DNA of 18,069 nucleotides from Anaerolineae bacterium (GTDB taxonomy: Bacteria; Chloroflexota; Anaerolineae; JAAYZQ01), in NCBI GenBank assembly GCA_016926595.1, contig JAFGOG010000379.1:1-18069 (forward strand), given 5' to 3'. The notes beneath the pieces are model-generated. The model made no database searches, was not told the origin of the DNA, and saw nothing but the letters and a program-made list of their open reading frames with translations. A program made the position numbers and the translations under genes. Below are positions 6,466 to 13,616 of the stretch, in pieces. The first letter of the stretch is position 1. The number at the start of each line of letters is the position of its first letter.

Positions 6466-7833
6466 CTAACCCAGGATACCACGGCGCAAGAATTTGTCAT
6501 AGTGCCGCATTTGTAACTGGGCCTCCAACTGGCGCATCGTGTCCAGGACTACGCCGACCACGATCAGCAGGCCGGTGGAGGTGATGAGCATGATCTGGCT
6601 GCCGCTGATTCCGGCTGTAGCGCTGGGTATCAACTTGACAAAGAGACCCACCAGCCAGGGCAAGATGGCGACCAAGCCCAGGAATATCGCGCCCACCAGC
6701 GTAATGCGCCGCACCTTCTGCATCAAATAGTCTTCTGTCCGCTTGCCCGGCCGGATACCTGGGATGGAAGCCCCTTGCTTTCTCAGGTTTTCGGCCAGGT
6801 TTTGCTGCTGGAAGATGACGTTAGTGTAGAAGAAGGTGAACCCGACGACCAGCAGGAAATACAGCGGCCAGTAGATGGTATATTGTGGGTTAAAGATCTT
6901 GTCCACGACCGTGGCGATATTTTGCCCGATACCTACTGCTGGCTGGCCTTGCGCCGGCAAAAAGTAGCTGGCGATGGTGCTGGGAAAGACCAGGAGGCTC
7001 TGGGCAAAGATGAGCGGGATCATGCCCGCCATGTTGACCCGCAGCGGGATGTGGGTTCTCACGGAGCGTGTCTGCCGCAAGCGGCCCCCGCGCTGCCCCA
7101 GCGTCCGGCTGGCGTATTGCACCCAGATCTGTAGCTTGCCCTCCTGGATAATGACGATGCCAAAGACTGTAATGGTCGTGATCACGATAAAGATCAAGAT
7201 ATCTATCCACAACTGGCCGGCGATCAGGCCCAGAAGCTGTTCCGGCAGACGGGCGACGATGCCGCCCAGGATGATGATCGATGTGCCGTTGCCGATGCCC
7301 TGCTCGCTGATCAACTCGCCCAGCCAGACGGCAAAGAGTGTGCCGGCGGTCATGCTGATCAAGATCGCGGTGGTGGTCAACGGCGCTGAGCCAAAGCCGA
7401 AGGAGCTCAGGATCGGAGTCTGGCCAGCAGCGCGGTTGATCAACTGGGCCTGGGTATAAGCCTGCAGCAGGGCCAAGGGCACTGTCAGGTACCAGGTCCA
7501 CTGGTTGAGCTTGTTCCGCCCCTGCTCACCCTCCTTTTGCAGACGCTCCAGGGCAGGGATGATCGGCGTCAACAACTGCAAGATAATCGACGCTGTGATG
7601 TAAGGATAGACGCCCATGGCCATGACCGAGAACTCGGCCATGGCCCCGCCTGACAGCAGGTCGAGCAGGCCCAGCAATTGGTTCGACTCGAATACCTGGC
7701 CCAAGGCATCAGCGTTGACGCCCGGCACGGGCACATGGCAGGCCAGTCGATAGATGGCCAGGATCAGGAAAGTGAAAAGGATCTTCTTTCTCAGGTCTGG
7801 CAGCACAAAAGCGTTGCGGACCGCCTGGATCAT
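6466..7833 (-). CDS. secY: Preprotein translocase subunit SecY
   Basis: SecY is the membrane pore through which unfolded secretory proteins leave the cytoplasm and membrane proteins enter the bilayer. The 455-residue product is strongly hydrophobic, with about ten membrane segments (first at about 17-36). Family signatures are present: AEFSVMAMGVYPYITASIIL (66-85), GELISEQGIGNGTSIIILGG (172-191), and HIPLRVNMAGMIPLIFAQSL (261-280). The basic cytoplasmic loops ASRTLGQRGGRLRQTRSVR and LAENLRKQGASIPGIRPGKR are where the ribosome and SecA bind. The ATG overlaps the rplO stop by one base (TAATG), so translation is likely coupled. SecE and SecG are not in the window. Confidence 0.98.
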   Translation of the reverse strand: MIQAVRNAFVLPDLRKKILFTFLILAIYRLACHVPVPGVNADALGQVFESNQLLGLLDLLSGGAMAEFSVMAMGVYPYITASIILQLLTPIIPALERLQKEGEQGRNKLNQWTWYLTVPLALLQAYTQAQLINRAAGQTPILSSFGFGSAPLTTTAILISMTAGTLFAVWLGELISEQGIGNGTSIIILGGIVARLPEQLLGLIAGQLWIDILIFIVITTITVFGIVIIQEGKLQIWVQYASRTLGQRGGRLRQTRSVRTHIPLRVNMAGMIPLIFAQSLLVFPSTIASYFLPAQGQPAVGIGQNIATVVDKIFNPQYTIYWPLYFLLVVGFTFFYTNVIFQQQNLAENLRKQGASIPGIRPGKRTEDYLMQKVRRITLVGAIFLGLVAILPWLVGLFVKLIPSATAGISGSQIMLITSTGLLIVVGVVLDTMRQLEAQLQMRHYDKFLRRGILG

Positions 7834-8312
7834 TAGCCACCACCCCTTCGCCCGCGTTTGACTTCCCAGGGCAGAATCTCCACAGAACCGCCTGCCGCTT
7901 CGATCTTGGCCCGGGCGCTGGCTGACACGCGATGGGCCTTGATGGTCAGAGGACGATCCAGATCGGCATCGCCGAGGATAGCCACAGGCTGCGACGCTGA
8001 TTTGACGATGCCAGCGGCGGCCAGCGTCTCAGGCGTGACCTGGGCATGGGCCTCAAACCCGGCCAAGCGGTACAGGTTGATGGGGGCATATTCAGTTCGG
8101 AAGATGTTCGTAAACCCCCGCTTGAATGGCAGGCGCCGCATCAACGGAAGCTGGCCGCCCTCAAAGTATGGGCCTTTGACTCCGCCCGAGCGCGAGGCTT
8201 GCCCCTTGGTGCCCCGGCCTGCCGATTTGCCCTGGCCGGCGGCGATGCCTCGTCCGACTCGCTTGCGCGGCTTTTTTGACCCGTGTGCAGGATTCAATTC
8301 ATGCAGCTTCAT
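7833..8312 (-). CDS. rplO: 50S ribosomal protein L15
   Basis: L15 (uL15) is a late-assembly large-subunit protein with a long basic N-terminal arm threading into 23S rRNA. The 159-residue product begins MKLHELNPAHGSKKPRKRVG and has the Gly/Arg-rich arm GKSAGRGTKGQASRSGG (28-44) and FEGGQLPLMRRLPFKRGF (50-67). The globular part contains ITLKAH-like LTIKAHRVSASARAKIEAAG, then SVEILPW. The ATG lies one nt after the rpmD stop, and the stop overlaps secY by one base. Confidence 0.98.
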   Translation of the reverse strand: MKLHELNPAHGSKKPRKRVGRGIAAGQGKSAGRGTKGQASRSGGVKGPYFEGGQLPLMRRLPFKRGFTNIFRTEYAPINLYRLAGFEAHAQVTPETLAAAGIVKSASQPVAILGDADLDRPLTIKAHRVSASARAKIEAAGGSVEILPWEVKRGRRGGG

Positions 8313-8313
8313 G

Positions 8314-8511
8314 TCACTTACCTTCTGGGCAAACTTCGACCTGAACCAGGTGGCTGATCTTGTTGATCATACCCCGGATGGCTGGAGTATCGGCTTGTTC
8401 TACACTAGCCCCCAACCGCCTGAGACCCAAGGCTCGGATCGTCTCTTTCTGTCGCCGAGAGTAGCCGATGCCACTCTTGACCCATGTGATGCGCAATCTG
8501 GTATTACTCAT
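8314..8511 (-). CDS. rpmD: 50S ribosomal protein L30
   Basis: L30 (uL30) is a small two-helix, three-strand large-subunit protein. The 65-residue product contains [20 protein letters not shown] (6-25), then [20 protein letters not shown] and [14 protein letters not shown], the expected order of the family. Its ATG (8509-8511) lies inside the end of rpsE, overlapping it by 8 nt in another frame, so translation is almost certainly coupled to S5. It precedes rplO by one base. Confidence 0.97.
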   Translation of the reverse strand: MSNTRLRITWVKSGIGYSRRQKETIRALGLRRLGASVEQADTPAIRGMINKISHLVQVEVCPEGK

Positions 8512-9073
8512 TGGCCTCTCCTCTTTTCCAGAAGGGCATGAGATTGCGCACCGGAACGCCGCGCCGTTGGGCTTCGATGGCTGGATCTTTCAGTGTCTGC
8601 AGCGCCCGCATCGTGGCCTGGACGACGTTCAATATGTTGGCGCTTCCCAGCGATTTGGTCAGGATGTCCTTGATCCCGGCTGCTTCGACGACGGCGCGAA
8701 CGCCGCCACCGGCGATGACGCCGGTTCCCGGCGACGCCGGCTTGAGCAGCACCTTGGCAGCGCCGAATTCCTGGATGATCTCGTGCGGGATGGTCGTTCC
8801 GGCCAAGGCGACCAGTTTCATATTCTTCCTGGCTCGTTCCGAGCCTTTGCGGATCGCCTCGGGCACCTCACGGGCCTTGCCCACGCCGAGGCCGATGCTG
8901 CCCTTGTTGTCGCCGACTACTACCACTGCGCGGAAAGCGAAACGCCGGCCGCCCTTGATCACTTTGGCGGTACGGGCGATGTGTACGACACGCTCGTCGA
9001 GTTCTTCGACTGCTGCCTCTTCCCTTTGGTCTCCGCTACCGCGTCTTCGTCTTCGGCTATCTCCACGCCCCAT
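8504..9073 (-). CDS. rpsE: 30S ribosomal protein S5
   Basis: S5 (uS5) contributes to decoding accuracy and mRNA helicase activity at the entry channel. With the ATG at 9071-9073 the protein has 189 residues. The N-terminus is Arg-rich ([12 protein letters not shown]) and charged, followed by the double-stranded RNA-binding domain: [19 protein letters not shown], then [20 protein letters not shown]. The second domain has [20 protein letters not shown] and [20 protein letters not shown]. This ATG has GGGGAGGA 4 nt upstream; an in-frame TTG 24 nt earlier lies inside a palindrome and was rejected. The stop overlaps rpmD. Confidence 0.98.
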   Translation of the reverse strand: MGRGDSRRRRRGSGDQREEAAVEELDERVVHIARTAKVIKGGRRFAFRAVVVVGDNKGSIGLGVGKAREVPEAIRKGSERARKNMKLVALAGTTIPHEIIQEFGAAKVLLKPASPGTGVIAGGGVRAVVEAAGIKDILTKSLGSANILNVVQATMRALQTLKDPAIEAQRRGVPVRNLMPFWKRGEANE

Positions 9074-9087
9074 AGTTCCTCCCCGTC

Positions 9088-9113
9088 GGGCGCCCAAGAG
9101 GGTCGCCCTTACT
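9088..9113 (-). repeat. GTAAGGGCG palindrome between rplR and rpsE
   Basis: On the coding strand GTAAGGGCGACCCTCTTGGG, then CGCCC, pairs GGGCGACCC with GGGCGCCC around TCTT with one bulged base. It occupies most of the 42-nt gap between the rplR stop and the rpsE start and ends 5 nt before the rpsE Shine-Dalgarno. It has the same head sequence and orientation as the other GTAGGGGCG-type palindromes. Confidence 0.7.
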
Positions 9114-9115
9114 AA

Positions 9116-9586
9116 CTAGAAATCCAGCCCGCCTTTCCGTGCGGCCTCGGCCAGGGCTTTTACCCGGCCATGATACATATACCCACCCCGGTCGAATACT
9201 ATGCTCCTGATCCCGGCGGCTAGAGCTCGGCGGGCCAGTACCTGACCGACCGCAGTTGCCTGTTGAGTCTTGGCTTTGCTATTTGCTGTGCTTGCCGCAC
9301 TCGCTGCGCTCGCTGCGCTCGCTGTGCTCGACTTGTCTTTCTTTTTCTTGCCGCTGCCAGCCTCTGACTGCGCTGCCGCTGTGCTCATTTCCGTCTGCAC
9401 TTCAGGATCCAAGGTGGACACGGCCAATAGCGTGTGCCCCTGTGTATCGTCAATGACCTGCACATAGATATGCCGCAGGCTACGGAAGACGCACAAGCGC
9501 GGCCGCTCAGGTGTGCCCTGCACTCGGGCGCGCACTCGCGCGTGGCGGCGCCGACGGGCCAAGACGGTGTTACTTGTTTTGCTCAT
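9116..9586 (-). CDS. rplR: 50S ribosomal protein L18, with a low-complexity insertion
   Basis: L18 (uL18) binds 5S rRNA and helps place it in the large subunit. The 156-residue product is about 35 residues longer than the usual 115-122. Canonical parts are [20 protein letters not shown] (6-25), [19 protein letters not shown] (29-47), and after the insertion [20 protein letters not shown], then [20 protein letters not shown]. The insertion (about 66-108) sits in the loop before AVGQVLA. It consists of a polar segment, a lysine run (GKKKKDK, 79-85) and an Ala/Ser repeat (AASAASAAS) encoded by a 9-bp tandem repeat at 9291-9330. It probably emerges as a flexible surface loop. ATG 9584-9586 has an AGGAGG site. 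Confidence 0.97.
   Translation of the reverse strand: MSKTSNTVLARRRRHARVRARVQGTPERPRLCVFRSLRHIYVQVIDDTQGHTLLAVSTLDPEVQTEMSTAAAQSEAGSGKKKKDKSSTASAASAASAASTANSKAKTQQATAVGQVLARRALAAGIRSIVFDRGGYMYHGRVKALAEAARKGGLDF
9291..9330 (-). repeat. 9-bp tandem repeat within rplR
   Basis: On the plus strand the unit CTCGCTGCG occurs at 9300-9308 and 9309-9317, as CTCGCTGTG at 9318-9326, and in a decayed form CTTGCCGCA at 9291-9299, with a partial CTCG at 9327-9330. Nine bases is three codons, so changes in copy number keep the frame. The translation is an Ala-Ala-Ser repeat in L18. Confidence 0.85.
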
Positions 9587-9626
9587 ACAACCTCCTGTAA
9601 GCGAGGCAAAAACGATCTCCCTCGCT

Positions 9627-9655
9627 GGACGAGGTCAAGGCAACATGCCTCGCCC
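9627..9655 (-). repeat. CATGT-loop palindrome between rplF and rplR
   Basis: On the coding strand GGGCGAGG, a 13-nt loop CATGTTGCCTTGA, then CCTCGTCC forms an 8-pair stem (one G-T pair). It begins 3 nt after the rplF stop. A copy with the same arms and a 13-nt loop CATGTAGTCATTA stands just after the rplX stop at 11499-11527. No T-run follows. Confidence 0.7.
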
Positions 9656-9658
9656 TTG

Positions 9659-10210
9659 CTATTTCTTGCCAACCTTGCCAGCCTTGCCGGCTTTGCGCCG
9701 GATGCGCTCACCGGCGTAACGCACACCCTTGCCCTGGTAGGGCTCAGGCGGGCGCTGGCGCCGGATGCGGGCGGCGGTCTCACCTACCAGTTCCTTATCA
9801 ATGCCCGAGACAGTGACGGCACGCCCACCCTTGGGCACGTCAAAGCTGATACCCTCGGGCGGATCGAACTCGATGGGATGCGAATAGCCCAGTTGCAGCA
9901 CCAGTTTGCTGCCCTGTAGGTCTATGCGGTACCCTGTCCCTTCAACCTCTAGCGTCCGGGTGAAACCCTGCGATACGCCAGTGACCATGTTGGCCAGCAG
10001 CGCACGGGTCAGGCCATGGGTGGCGCGGTGCTTCTGGCTGTCAGTCGGGCGCTCGACGCGCACAGTCCTGTCTTGGATCACGATCTTGAAATCGGGATCG
10101 AACGATCGTTGGAGCTTACCCTTCGGCCCTGTAACTGTCACCTGCGCCCCGCTGACGGTGACCTGGACATTCTCTGGCAATTCGATTATTTTCAAGCCAA
10201 CGCGAGACAT
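9659..10210 (-). CDS. rplF: 50S ribosomal protein L6
   Basis: L6 (uL6) sits near the factor-binding site of the large subunit. The 183-residue product shows the usual duplicated fold: the first half with VSGAQVTVTGPKGKLQRSF (19-37), then THGLTRALLANMVTGVSQGF, then the second half with LEVEGTGYRIDLQGSKLVLQ and LGYSHPIEFDPPEG. The signature RPPEPYQGKGVRYAGERIRR (about 153-172) is present. A short lysine/glycine tail (KAGKAGKVGKK) follows, a little longer than the usual end. The ATG at 10208-10210 lies 9 nt after rpsH. Confidence 0.98.
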   Translation of the reverse strand: MSRVGLKIIELPENVQVTVSGAQVTVTGPKGKLQRSFDPDFKIVIQDRTVRVERPTDSQKHRATHGLTRALLANMVTGVSQGFTRTLEVEGTGYRIDLQGSKLVLQLGYSHPIEFDPPEGISFDVPKGGRAVTVSGIDKELVGETAARIRRQRPPEPYQGKGVRYAGERIRRKAGKAGKVGKK

Positions 10211-10219
10211 GGTTCCCCC

Positions 10220-10618
10220 TTACCAGACGTAGCAGAGGATCTCACCGCCAACGCCTTGACGTCGAGCCTCGCGGTCGGTCATCAAGCCCCTTGGGGTACT
10301 GATAATCGCAACTCCCATGCCGCTCAAGACCCAAGGCAGTTCACGCTTGCCTGTGTAGACGCGGCGACCTGGCTTGCTTACCCGTTTTAGGTTGGTTAGG
10401 ATGGGTCTCCTCTTGTCGTCGTACTTTAGCCACACCCGGATGTTGGGCTGAGGGCGCTCGTCAGTGACTTCGTAGCCCTGAATGAAACCTTCGTCCAACA
10501 GGATCTGGGCGATAGCCGTTTTGATCCTAGAGCTTGGTACCAGGACAAAGGTCTTGCGCATCATCAGACCGTTGCGTATTCGGGTCAGCATGTCCGCAAT
10601 CGGATCAATGACTGCCAT
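10220..10618 (-). CDS. rpsH: 30S ribosomal protein S8
   Basis: S8 (uS8) binds helix 21 of 16S rRNA and organises the central domain; in E. coli it also represses the spc operon. The 132-residue product begins [20 protein letters not shown] and ends with the canonical [20 protein letters not shown], then [11 protein letters not shown]. Length is normal. The ATG at 10616-10618 was chosen because relatives begin M-x-(T/V)[12 protein letters not shown] and GGAGGTG stands upstream; an earlier in-frame start would run into rpsN. Confidence 0.98.
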   Translation of the reverse strand: MAVIDPIADMLTRIRNGLMMRKTFVLVPSSRIKTAIAQILLDEGFIQGYEVTDERPQPNIRVWLKYDDKRRPILTNLKRVSKPGRRVYTGKRELPWVLSGMGVAIISTPRGLMTDREARRQGVGGEILCYVW

Positions 10619-10686
10619 ACATACACCTCCAATAACCCACTTGGCGACTAAATGCTTTAGCGATCGCCCTACCTTGCGACCGATGA

Positions 10687-10869
10687 TTACCAGCTTGACT
10701 TGAGGACACCCGGGATCATGCCACGGGTGGCCATCTCGCGAAAACAGATGCGGCACAGCTTAAAGCGCCGTATATATCCTCTCGGGCGACCGCAGCGGCT
10801 ACAGCGGTTACGTACCCGCGTCGGATATTTGCGCCTAGTTTCCCGCACGATGATGCTTTTCTTGGCCAC
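10687..10869 (-). CDS. rpsN: 30S ribosomal protein S14, type Z
   Basis: S14 (uS14) is a late-assembly protein of the small-subunit head. The 60-residue product is the short zinc-binding form: Cys23, Cys26, Cys39 and Cys42 in [20 protein letters not shown], then ICFRE, with the conserved end [14 protein letters not shown]. The start is GTG (10867-10869), preceded by GAAGGAG. It lies between rplE and rpsH, as in the spc operon. Confidence 0.98.
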   Translation of the reverse strand: MAKKSIIVRETRRKYPTRVRNRCSRCGRPRGYIRRFKLCRICFREMATRGMIPGVLKSSW

Positions 10870-10880
10870 GTTTTCTCCTT

Positions 10881-11423
10881 CTATCGTCCCCGGAAGGGCA
10901 TGCCCAGGTGTTTCAGCAGTTGGTAACCTTCCTCGTCGGTCCTGGCCGAGGTCACGATCGTGATCTCTAGCCCGCGGATCCTGTCGATCTTGTCATAATC
11001 GATCTCGGGAAAGGCGAGTTGCTCGCGCAAGCCCAGGCTATAGTTGCCCCGACCATCGAACGCGTCGGCCGAAATGCCGCGAAAGTCGCGCTGGCGAGGC
11101 AAGGCGATGTTGCACAGGCGATCGAAAAAATCCCACATCCGATTGCCGCGCAGCGTCACCTTGACGCCGATCGGATTTCCCTCCCTCAGCTTGAAGGTGG
11201 CAATCGACTTGTGAGCGCGCGTCACAATCGGTTTTTGCCCAGTGATGGTGGCAATGTCTTGGACCACAGCATCCAAGGCTTTGGCGTTCTGTAACGCTTC
11301 ACCTACGCCGACGTTGACCACGATCTTGACCAGGCGGGGAACTTCCATGACATTGTGGTAATGCAGTTCCCTTACCAGAGTCGGAGTTATTTGATTGCGA
11401 TAGATATCCTTCAACCTTGGCAT
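10881..11423 (-). CDS. rplE: 50S ribosomal protein L5
   Basis: L5 (uL5) binds 5S rRNA and contacts the small-subunit head and P-site tRNA. The 180-residue product has [18 protein letters not shown] (about 27-44), [40 protein letters not shown], and the C-terminal [20 protein letters not shown], then [18 protein letters not shown]. Length matches the family. The ATG at 11421-11423 follows rplX after a 104-nt gap filled by palindromes, and rpsN follows after 11 nt. Confidence 0.98.
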   Translation of the reverse strand: MPRLKDIYRNQITPTLVRELHYHNVMEVPRLVKIVVNVGVGEALQNAKALDAVVQDIATITGQKPIVTRAHKSIATFKLREGNPIGVKVTLRGNRMWDFFDRLCNIALPRQRDFRGISADAFDGRGNYSLGLREQLAFPEIDYDKIDRIRGLEITIVTSARTDEEGYQLLKHLGMPFRGR

Positions 11424-11451
11424 CGCTTAATTCCTCTCGGGCGCTCCTGCG

Positions 11452-11465
11452 GCGCACTGCTGCGC
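11452..11465. repeat. Short hairpin in the rplX-rplE gap
   Basis: GCGCA (11452-11456), loop CTGC, TGCGC (11461-11465) is a perfect 5-pair stem, about 28 nt before the rplE start on the transcript. It may limit or tune translation start, but no function is shown. Confidence 0.5.
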
Positions 11466-11480
11466 GTCCTTTTACTGGCC

Positions 11481-11527
11481 GGTCGCCCCTACGTTTGTAG
11501 GCGAGGTAATGACTACATGCCTCGTCC
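11481..11527 (-). repeat. Composite palindromic repeats after rplX
   Basis: Directly after the rplX stop, the coding strand has GGACGAGG, a 13-nt loop CATGTAGTCATTA, then CCTCGCCT (11499-11527), a near copy of the element after rplF. A second head GTAGGGGCGACC (11481-11492) follows a few bases later. Together they make up nearly half of the 104-nt gap between rplX and rplE. Confidence 0.7.
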
Positions 11528-11914
11528 TTACTTGATCATTTCACCACAGCGCTTGCAGTACCGGGCCCTGGAACCATCTTCGAACACCTGGAAGCGGACG
11601 CGAGTCGCTTTGTTGCAGGACGGGCAAACCAACATCACGTTCGACATGGGGATGGGCGCCTCCATCTCGATACGACCCACCTGTGTGCGGACGTCCCCAG
11701 TGCGACGTTGATGCTTGATAATCAGATTGACACCTTGGACCACGACCCTATCGTCATTAGGATCGCGTCCCACCCGGCGACGCTTGCGATCGATCTTGTA
11801 ACCAGGGATAACGCGATGCACCGTGCCTCGAACTTGGCGCCCTTCACGGCGGGCCTCGGCGGCGTCGCTACCGGCGATAACTTGGACGGTGTCGCCTTTT
11901 TTTATCCGTTCCAT
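11528..11914 (-). CDS. rplX: 50S ribosomal protein L24 (zinc-finger type)
   Basis: L24 (uL24) is an assembly initiator at the tunnel exit. The 128-residue product starts with the KOW motif region [17 protein letters not shown], and the usual [14 protein letters not shown] follows around 58-71. The C-terminus has CPSC (97-100) and CKRC (120-123), a zinc-finger-like pair seen in many bacterial L24 proteins. About 15-20 extra, very basic residues (around [14 protein letters not shown], 39-52) separate the KOW motif from VVVQGVN, where most relatives have a short turn. ATG 11912-11914; rplN precedes it by 40 nt. Confidence 0.97.
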   Translation of the reverse strand: MERIKKGDTVQVIAGSDAAEARREGRQVRGTVHRVIPGYKIDRKRRRVGRDPNDDRVVVQGVNLIIKHQRRTGDVRTQVGRIEMEAPIPMSNVMLVCPSCNKATRVRFQVFEDGSRARYCKRCGEMIK

Positions 11915-11954
11915 CTTTCATCTTCCCTTTCAGCCAGGGTCAGTTCTCTAGCTG

Positions 11955-12323
11955 CTATAGGACTTCGGGCGCCAGGGATACGATCTTCATGAATCCCAAC
12001 TCCCGCAGTTCCCGTGCTACCGGGCCAAAAATACGCGTTCCTCGGGGATTGTGCGTCTGATCCAGGATGACCGCGGCATTGTCGTCGAACTTGATAGACG
12101 AACCGTCTGGTCGCCGGACCTCCTTGGCGGTGCGCACGATCACTGCTCTAACGACGTCCCCTTTTTTCACAGTGCCCCCCGGTGCTGCGCTCTTGACCGC
12201 GGCCATAATCACATCGCCAACGGTGCCGTAGCGGCGGGTAGAGCCGCCGACGACACGGATGCAAAGTACCTCCTTTGCGCCCGTATTGTCGGCCACCTTC
12301 AACCGGCTTTCTTGTTGGATCAT
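11955..12323 (-). CDS. rplN: 50S ribosomal protein L14
   Basis: L14 (uL14) forms inter-subunit bridges and binds the silencing factor RsfS in other bacteria. The 122-residue product is of exact family length: [20 protein letters not shown], then [20 protein letters not shown] and [37 protein letters not shown] and [15 protein letters not shown] (near 96-110) follow, and it ends [11 protein letters not shown]. The ATG at 12321-12323 is 18 nt after rpsQ. Confidence 0.98.
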   Translation of the reverse strand: MIQQESRLKVADNTGAKEVLCIRVVGGSTRRYGTVGDVIMAAVKSAAPGGTVKKGDVVRAVIVRTAKEVRRPDGSSIKFDDNAAVILDQTHNPRGTRIFGPVARELRELGFMKIVSLAPEVL

Positions 12324-12341
12324 CTTTTCACTCCACTCCGC

Positions 12342-12686
12342 TCACGCTCCGGGGCTTTTGGCTGCCTGTGGCTGCTCCTGGGGCGTTGCTTTCTTCTCCG
12401 CCCCCTGAAGGGCGGGATCTGCGTGAATTGCCGCCCCTACACCGCTCTCCAATATTTCGGTGACCATCCACCGTTTCTCCCGGCTTAGGGGACGGTATTC
12501 GAGCAGCCTGACCAGGTCGCCGATTTGGCAGGCATTGTTCTCATCGTGCGCCTTGAACCTTCTCCGGACATTGATGACCTTGCCGTACAATCGATGTCGC
12601 TTGCGCTGCCTGACTTCGACGACGACGGTCTTGTCCATACGGTTACTTGTGACCCGGCCGACCAGGACTTTTCGCTGTTCTCTCAT
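12342..12686 (-). CDS. rpsQ: 30S ribosomal protein S17, with a C-terminal extension
   Basis: S17 (uS17) is a primary 16S rRNA-binding protein. The 114-residue product has a normal core (1 to about 82): [40 protein letters not shown] and [19 protein letters not shown], then TEILE. About 30 residues follow that are not typical ([15 protein letters not shown] and a Gln/Pro/Ala stretch). Their DNA contains a GTAGGGGCGG palindrome (12398-12440) and a GAGCG-rich end. The ATG overlaps the rpmC stop by 4 nt and uses the GGGAGG site within rpmC. Confidence 0.97.
   Translation of the reverse strand: MREQRKVLVGRVTSNRMDKTVVVEVRQRKRHRLYGKVINVRRRFKAHDENNACQIGDLVRLLEYRPLSREKRWMVTEILESGVGAAIHADPALQGAEKKATPQEQPQAAKSPGA
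12398..12440 (-). repeat. GTAGGGGCGG palindrome within the rpsQ 3' end
   Basis: On the coding strand it begins GTAGGGGCGG and ends CCCGCCCTTCAGGGGGCGG. CCGCCC (12398-12403) pairs perfectly with GGGCGG (12410-12415) around CCTGAA, and that GGGCGG can instead pair with CCGCCC at 12431-12436. The element is translated as part of the S17 tail and has the same orientation as the intergenic copies. Confidence 0.65.
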
Positions 12687-13066
12687 TTTGACCTCCCACC
12701 TCGCCCACTGCGCTTGCGGTCTGGGATCGCCTGCGCTGCGGGATCTGCCATTTGTTCCTGGAGATCCTGCCCACTCTGCCGGCGACCCGCCCGCACCCGC
12801 GAGTCCCCTGACGGGGATCTCCGGCCCTGCATGTCCGCTGCTACTTCAGTGCCCGCTTTGCCCGGGACGCTCTGCGACTGCAATTGCTTGGCTCGCAAAA
12901 TGGTGCTAAATCGAGCGATGTCGCGACGCACCTGGCCCAGGCGGGCATTGTTCTGCATTTGGCCGATGGAGAACTGGAAGCGCAAGTTGAACAGCTCGGC
13001 ATGAGCGTCGTCCAGTTTGTTGCGGATCTCGTCTGGCGTCATCTCCCAGATTTCCCGTGACTTCAT
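12683..13066 (-). CDS. rpmC: 50S ribosomal protein L29, about twice normal length
   Basis: L29 (uL29) is a two-helix protein at the tunnel exit, next to where trigger factor and SRP bind. Residues 1 to about 62 are a complete L29: [20 protein letters not shown], then [20 protein letters not shown] and [14 protein letters not shown]. The family usually ends here (about 60-75 residues), but this frame continues to 127. The extension is basic, rich in Gly, Ser, Arg and Gln, and includes [17 protein letters not shown] (78-94), encoded by a repeat also present in truA. Both ends overlap neighbours by 4 nt (ATG in the rplP stop; stop in the rpsQ start), so the long frame is real and not a missed stop. 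The extension may be disordered. Confidence 0.95.
   Translation of the reverse strand: MKSREIWEMTPDEIRNKLDDAHAELFNLRFQFSIGQMQNNARLGQVRRDIARFSTILRAKQLQSQSVPGKAGTEVAADMQGRRSPSGDSRVRAGRRQSGQDLQEQMADPAAQAIPDRKRSGRGGRSK
12789..12837 (-). repeat. In-frame coding repeat, copy in rpmC (49 bp)
   Basis: On the coding strand it begins CGGACATGCAGGGCCGGAG, with the centre TCCCCGTCAGGGGA (a perfect 5-pair hairpin with GTCA loop, extended by flanking GAG/CTC), and ends ACTCGCGGGTGCGGGC. It matches 1734-1785 in truA at 43 of 49 aligned positions and is read in the same frame. The intact hairpin suggests this is the younger or better-preserved copy. Confidence 0.8.
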
Positions 13067-13542
13067 TCCCCACCTCCGCTCTCGCCCTCTCCGCTGGCGC
13101 TCCGGGACCCGCTTCGCTCGGATTGAGCAGTGATCTCTTCCCGGGTGACAAAACGGGTGTGGATAGGTAGCTTCTGGGCAGCAAGCCGCATTGCCTCGCG
13201 GGCAGTTTCCTGGCTCACTCCTGCAAGCTCAAAGATCAAACGACCGGGCTTGATAACGGCGACGTAATGGTCGACGGCGCCTTTGCCGCCGCCCATGCGC
13301 GTCTCGGCAGGCTTGGCCGTCACCGGCTTGTCGGGAAAGACCCGAATCCAGATCTTGCCGCCACGCTTCACGTGGTGGACGATAGCACGGCGCGCTGCTT
13401 CGATCTGCCGGCTGGTCATCCAACAGCATTCCGTGGCCTGCAAGCCATAATCTCCGAAGGACAGGACATTCCCCCGGGTGGCCATGCCTCTCATCCGCCC
13501 CCGGTGCATCTTTCTGTACTTAAAACGCTTGGGCACTAACAT
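13063..13542 (-). CDS. rplP: 50S ribosomal protein L16, with a short C-terminal extension
   Basis: L16 (uL16) is a late-assembly protein that organises the A-site region of the large subunit. The 159-residue product begins [20 protein letters not shown] and shows [20 protein letters not shown] (30-49), then [20 protein letters not shown] and [18 protein letters not shown] (71-88). The family normally ends after the [12 protein letters not shown] segment (near 136). About 20 extra residues here are Ser/Gly/Glu-rich ([16 protein letters not shown]), encoded by a GAGCG-rich segment. The ATG at 13540-13542 has AGGAG upstream; the stop overlaps rpmC by 4 nt. Confidence 0.97.
   Translation of the reverse strand: MLVPKRFKYRKMHRGRMRGMATRGNVLSFGDYGLQATECCWMTSRQIEAARRAIVHHVKRGGKIWIRVFPDKPVTAKPAETRMGGGKGAVDHYVAVIKPGRLIFELAGVSQETAREAMRLAAQKLPIHTRFVTREEITAQSERSGSRSASGEGESGGGE
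13077..13097 (+). repeat. GAGCG-rich segment at the 3' end of rplP
   Basis: On the coding strand, GGAGCGCCAGCGGAGAGGGC and the bases after it resemble the 3' end of rpsQ (CCGGAGCGTGAGCGGAGTGG, at about 12331-12355) and, more distantly, the 3' end of rpmC (CGCAAGCGCAGTGGGCGAGG, 12697-12722). All three lie within about 35 nt of a stop codon and encode C-terminal tails absent from typical family members. Confidence 0.45.
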
Positions 13543-13576
13543 GATGATAACTCCTATAGTTAGCGGTCAGCAGTCA

Positions 13577-13597
13577 GCGAGACGGTTGCCCGTCCGC
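13577..13597. repeat. Hairpin in the rpsC-rplP gap
   Basis: GACGG (13581-13585), loop TTGC, CCGTC (13590-13594) is a perfect 5-pair stem that extends to 8 pairs via GCG (13577-13579) and CGC (13595-13597) with one bulged A. It lies in the 74-nt gap upstream of rplP. There is no T-run, so a terminator is unlikely. Confidence 0.55.
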
Positions 13598-13616
13598 TTG
13601 GAACGACTGATGACTA

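Noticed and set aside
7858..8541. Plus-strand open frame of 227 codons opposite rplO and rpmD
   Set aside because: It is antisense to two canonical ribosomal protein genes; no recognisable domain.
9074..9097. Upstream TTG start for rpsE, adding eight residues
   Set aside because: It lies in a palindrome with no ribosome binding site, whereas the ATG at 9071-9073 has a strong one and fits the family.
9291..9330. Tandem repeat as a CRISPR array
   Set aside because: Units are 9 bp, adjacent without spacers, and in frame within rplR.
10619..10756. Extended N-terminus for S8
   Set aside because: The extra 46 codons overlap rpsN and do not match S8; the ATG at 10616-10618 fits the family start.
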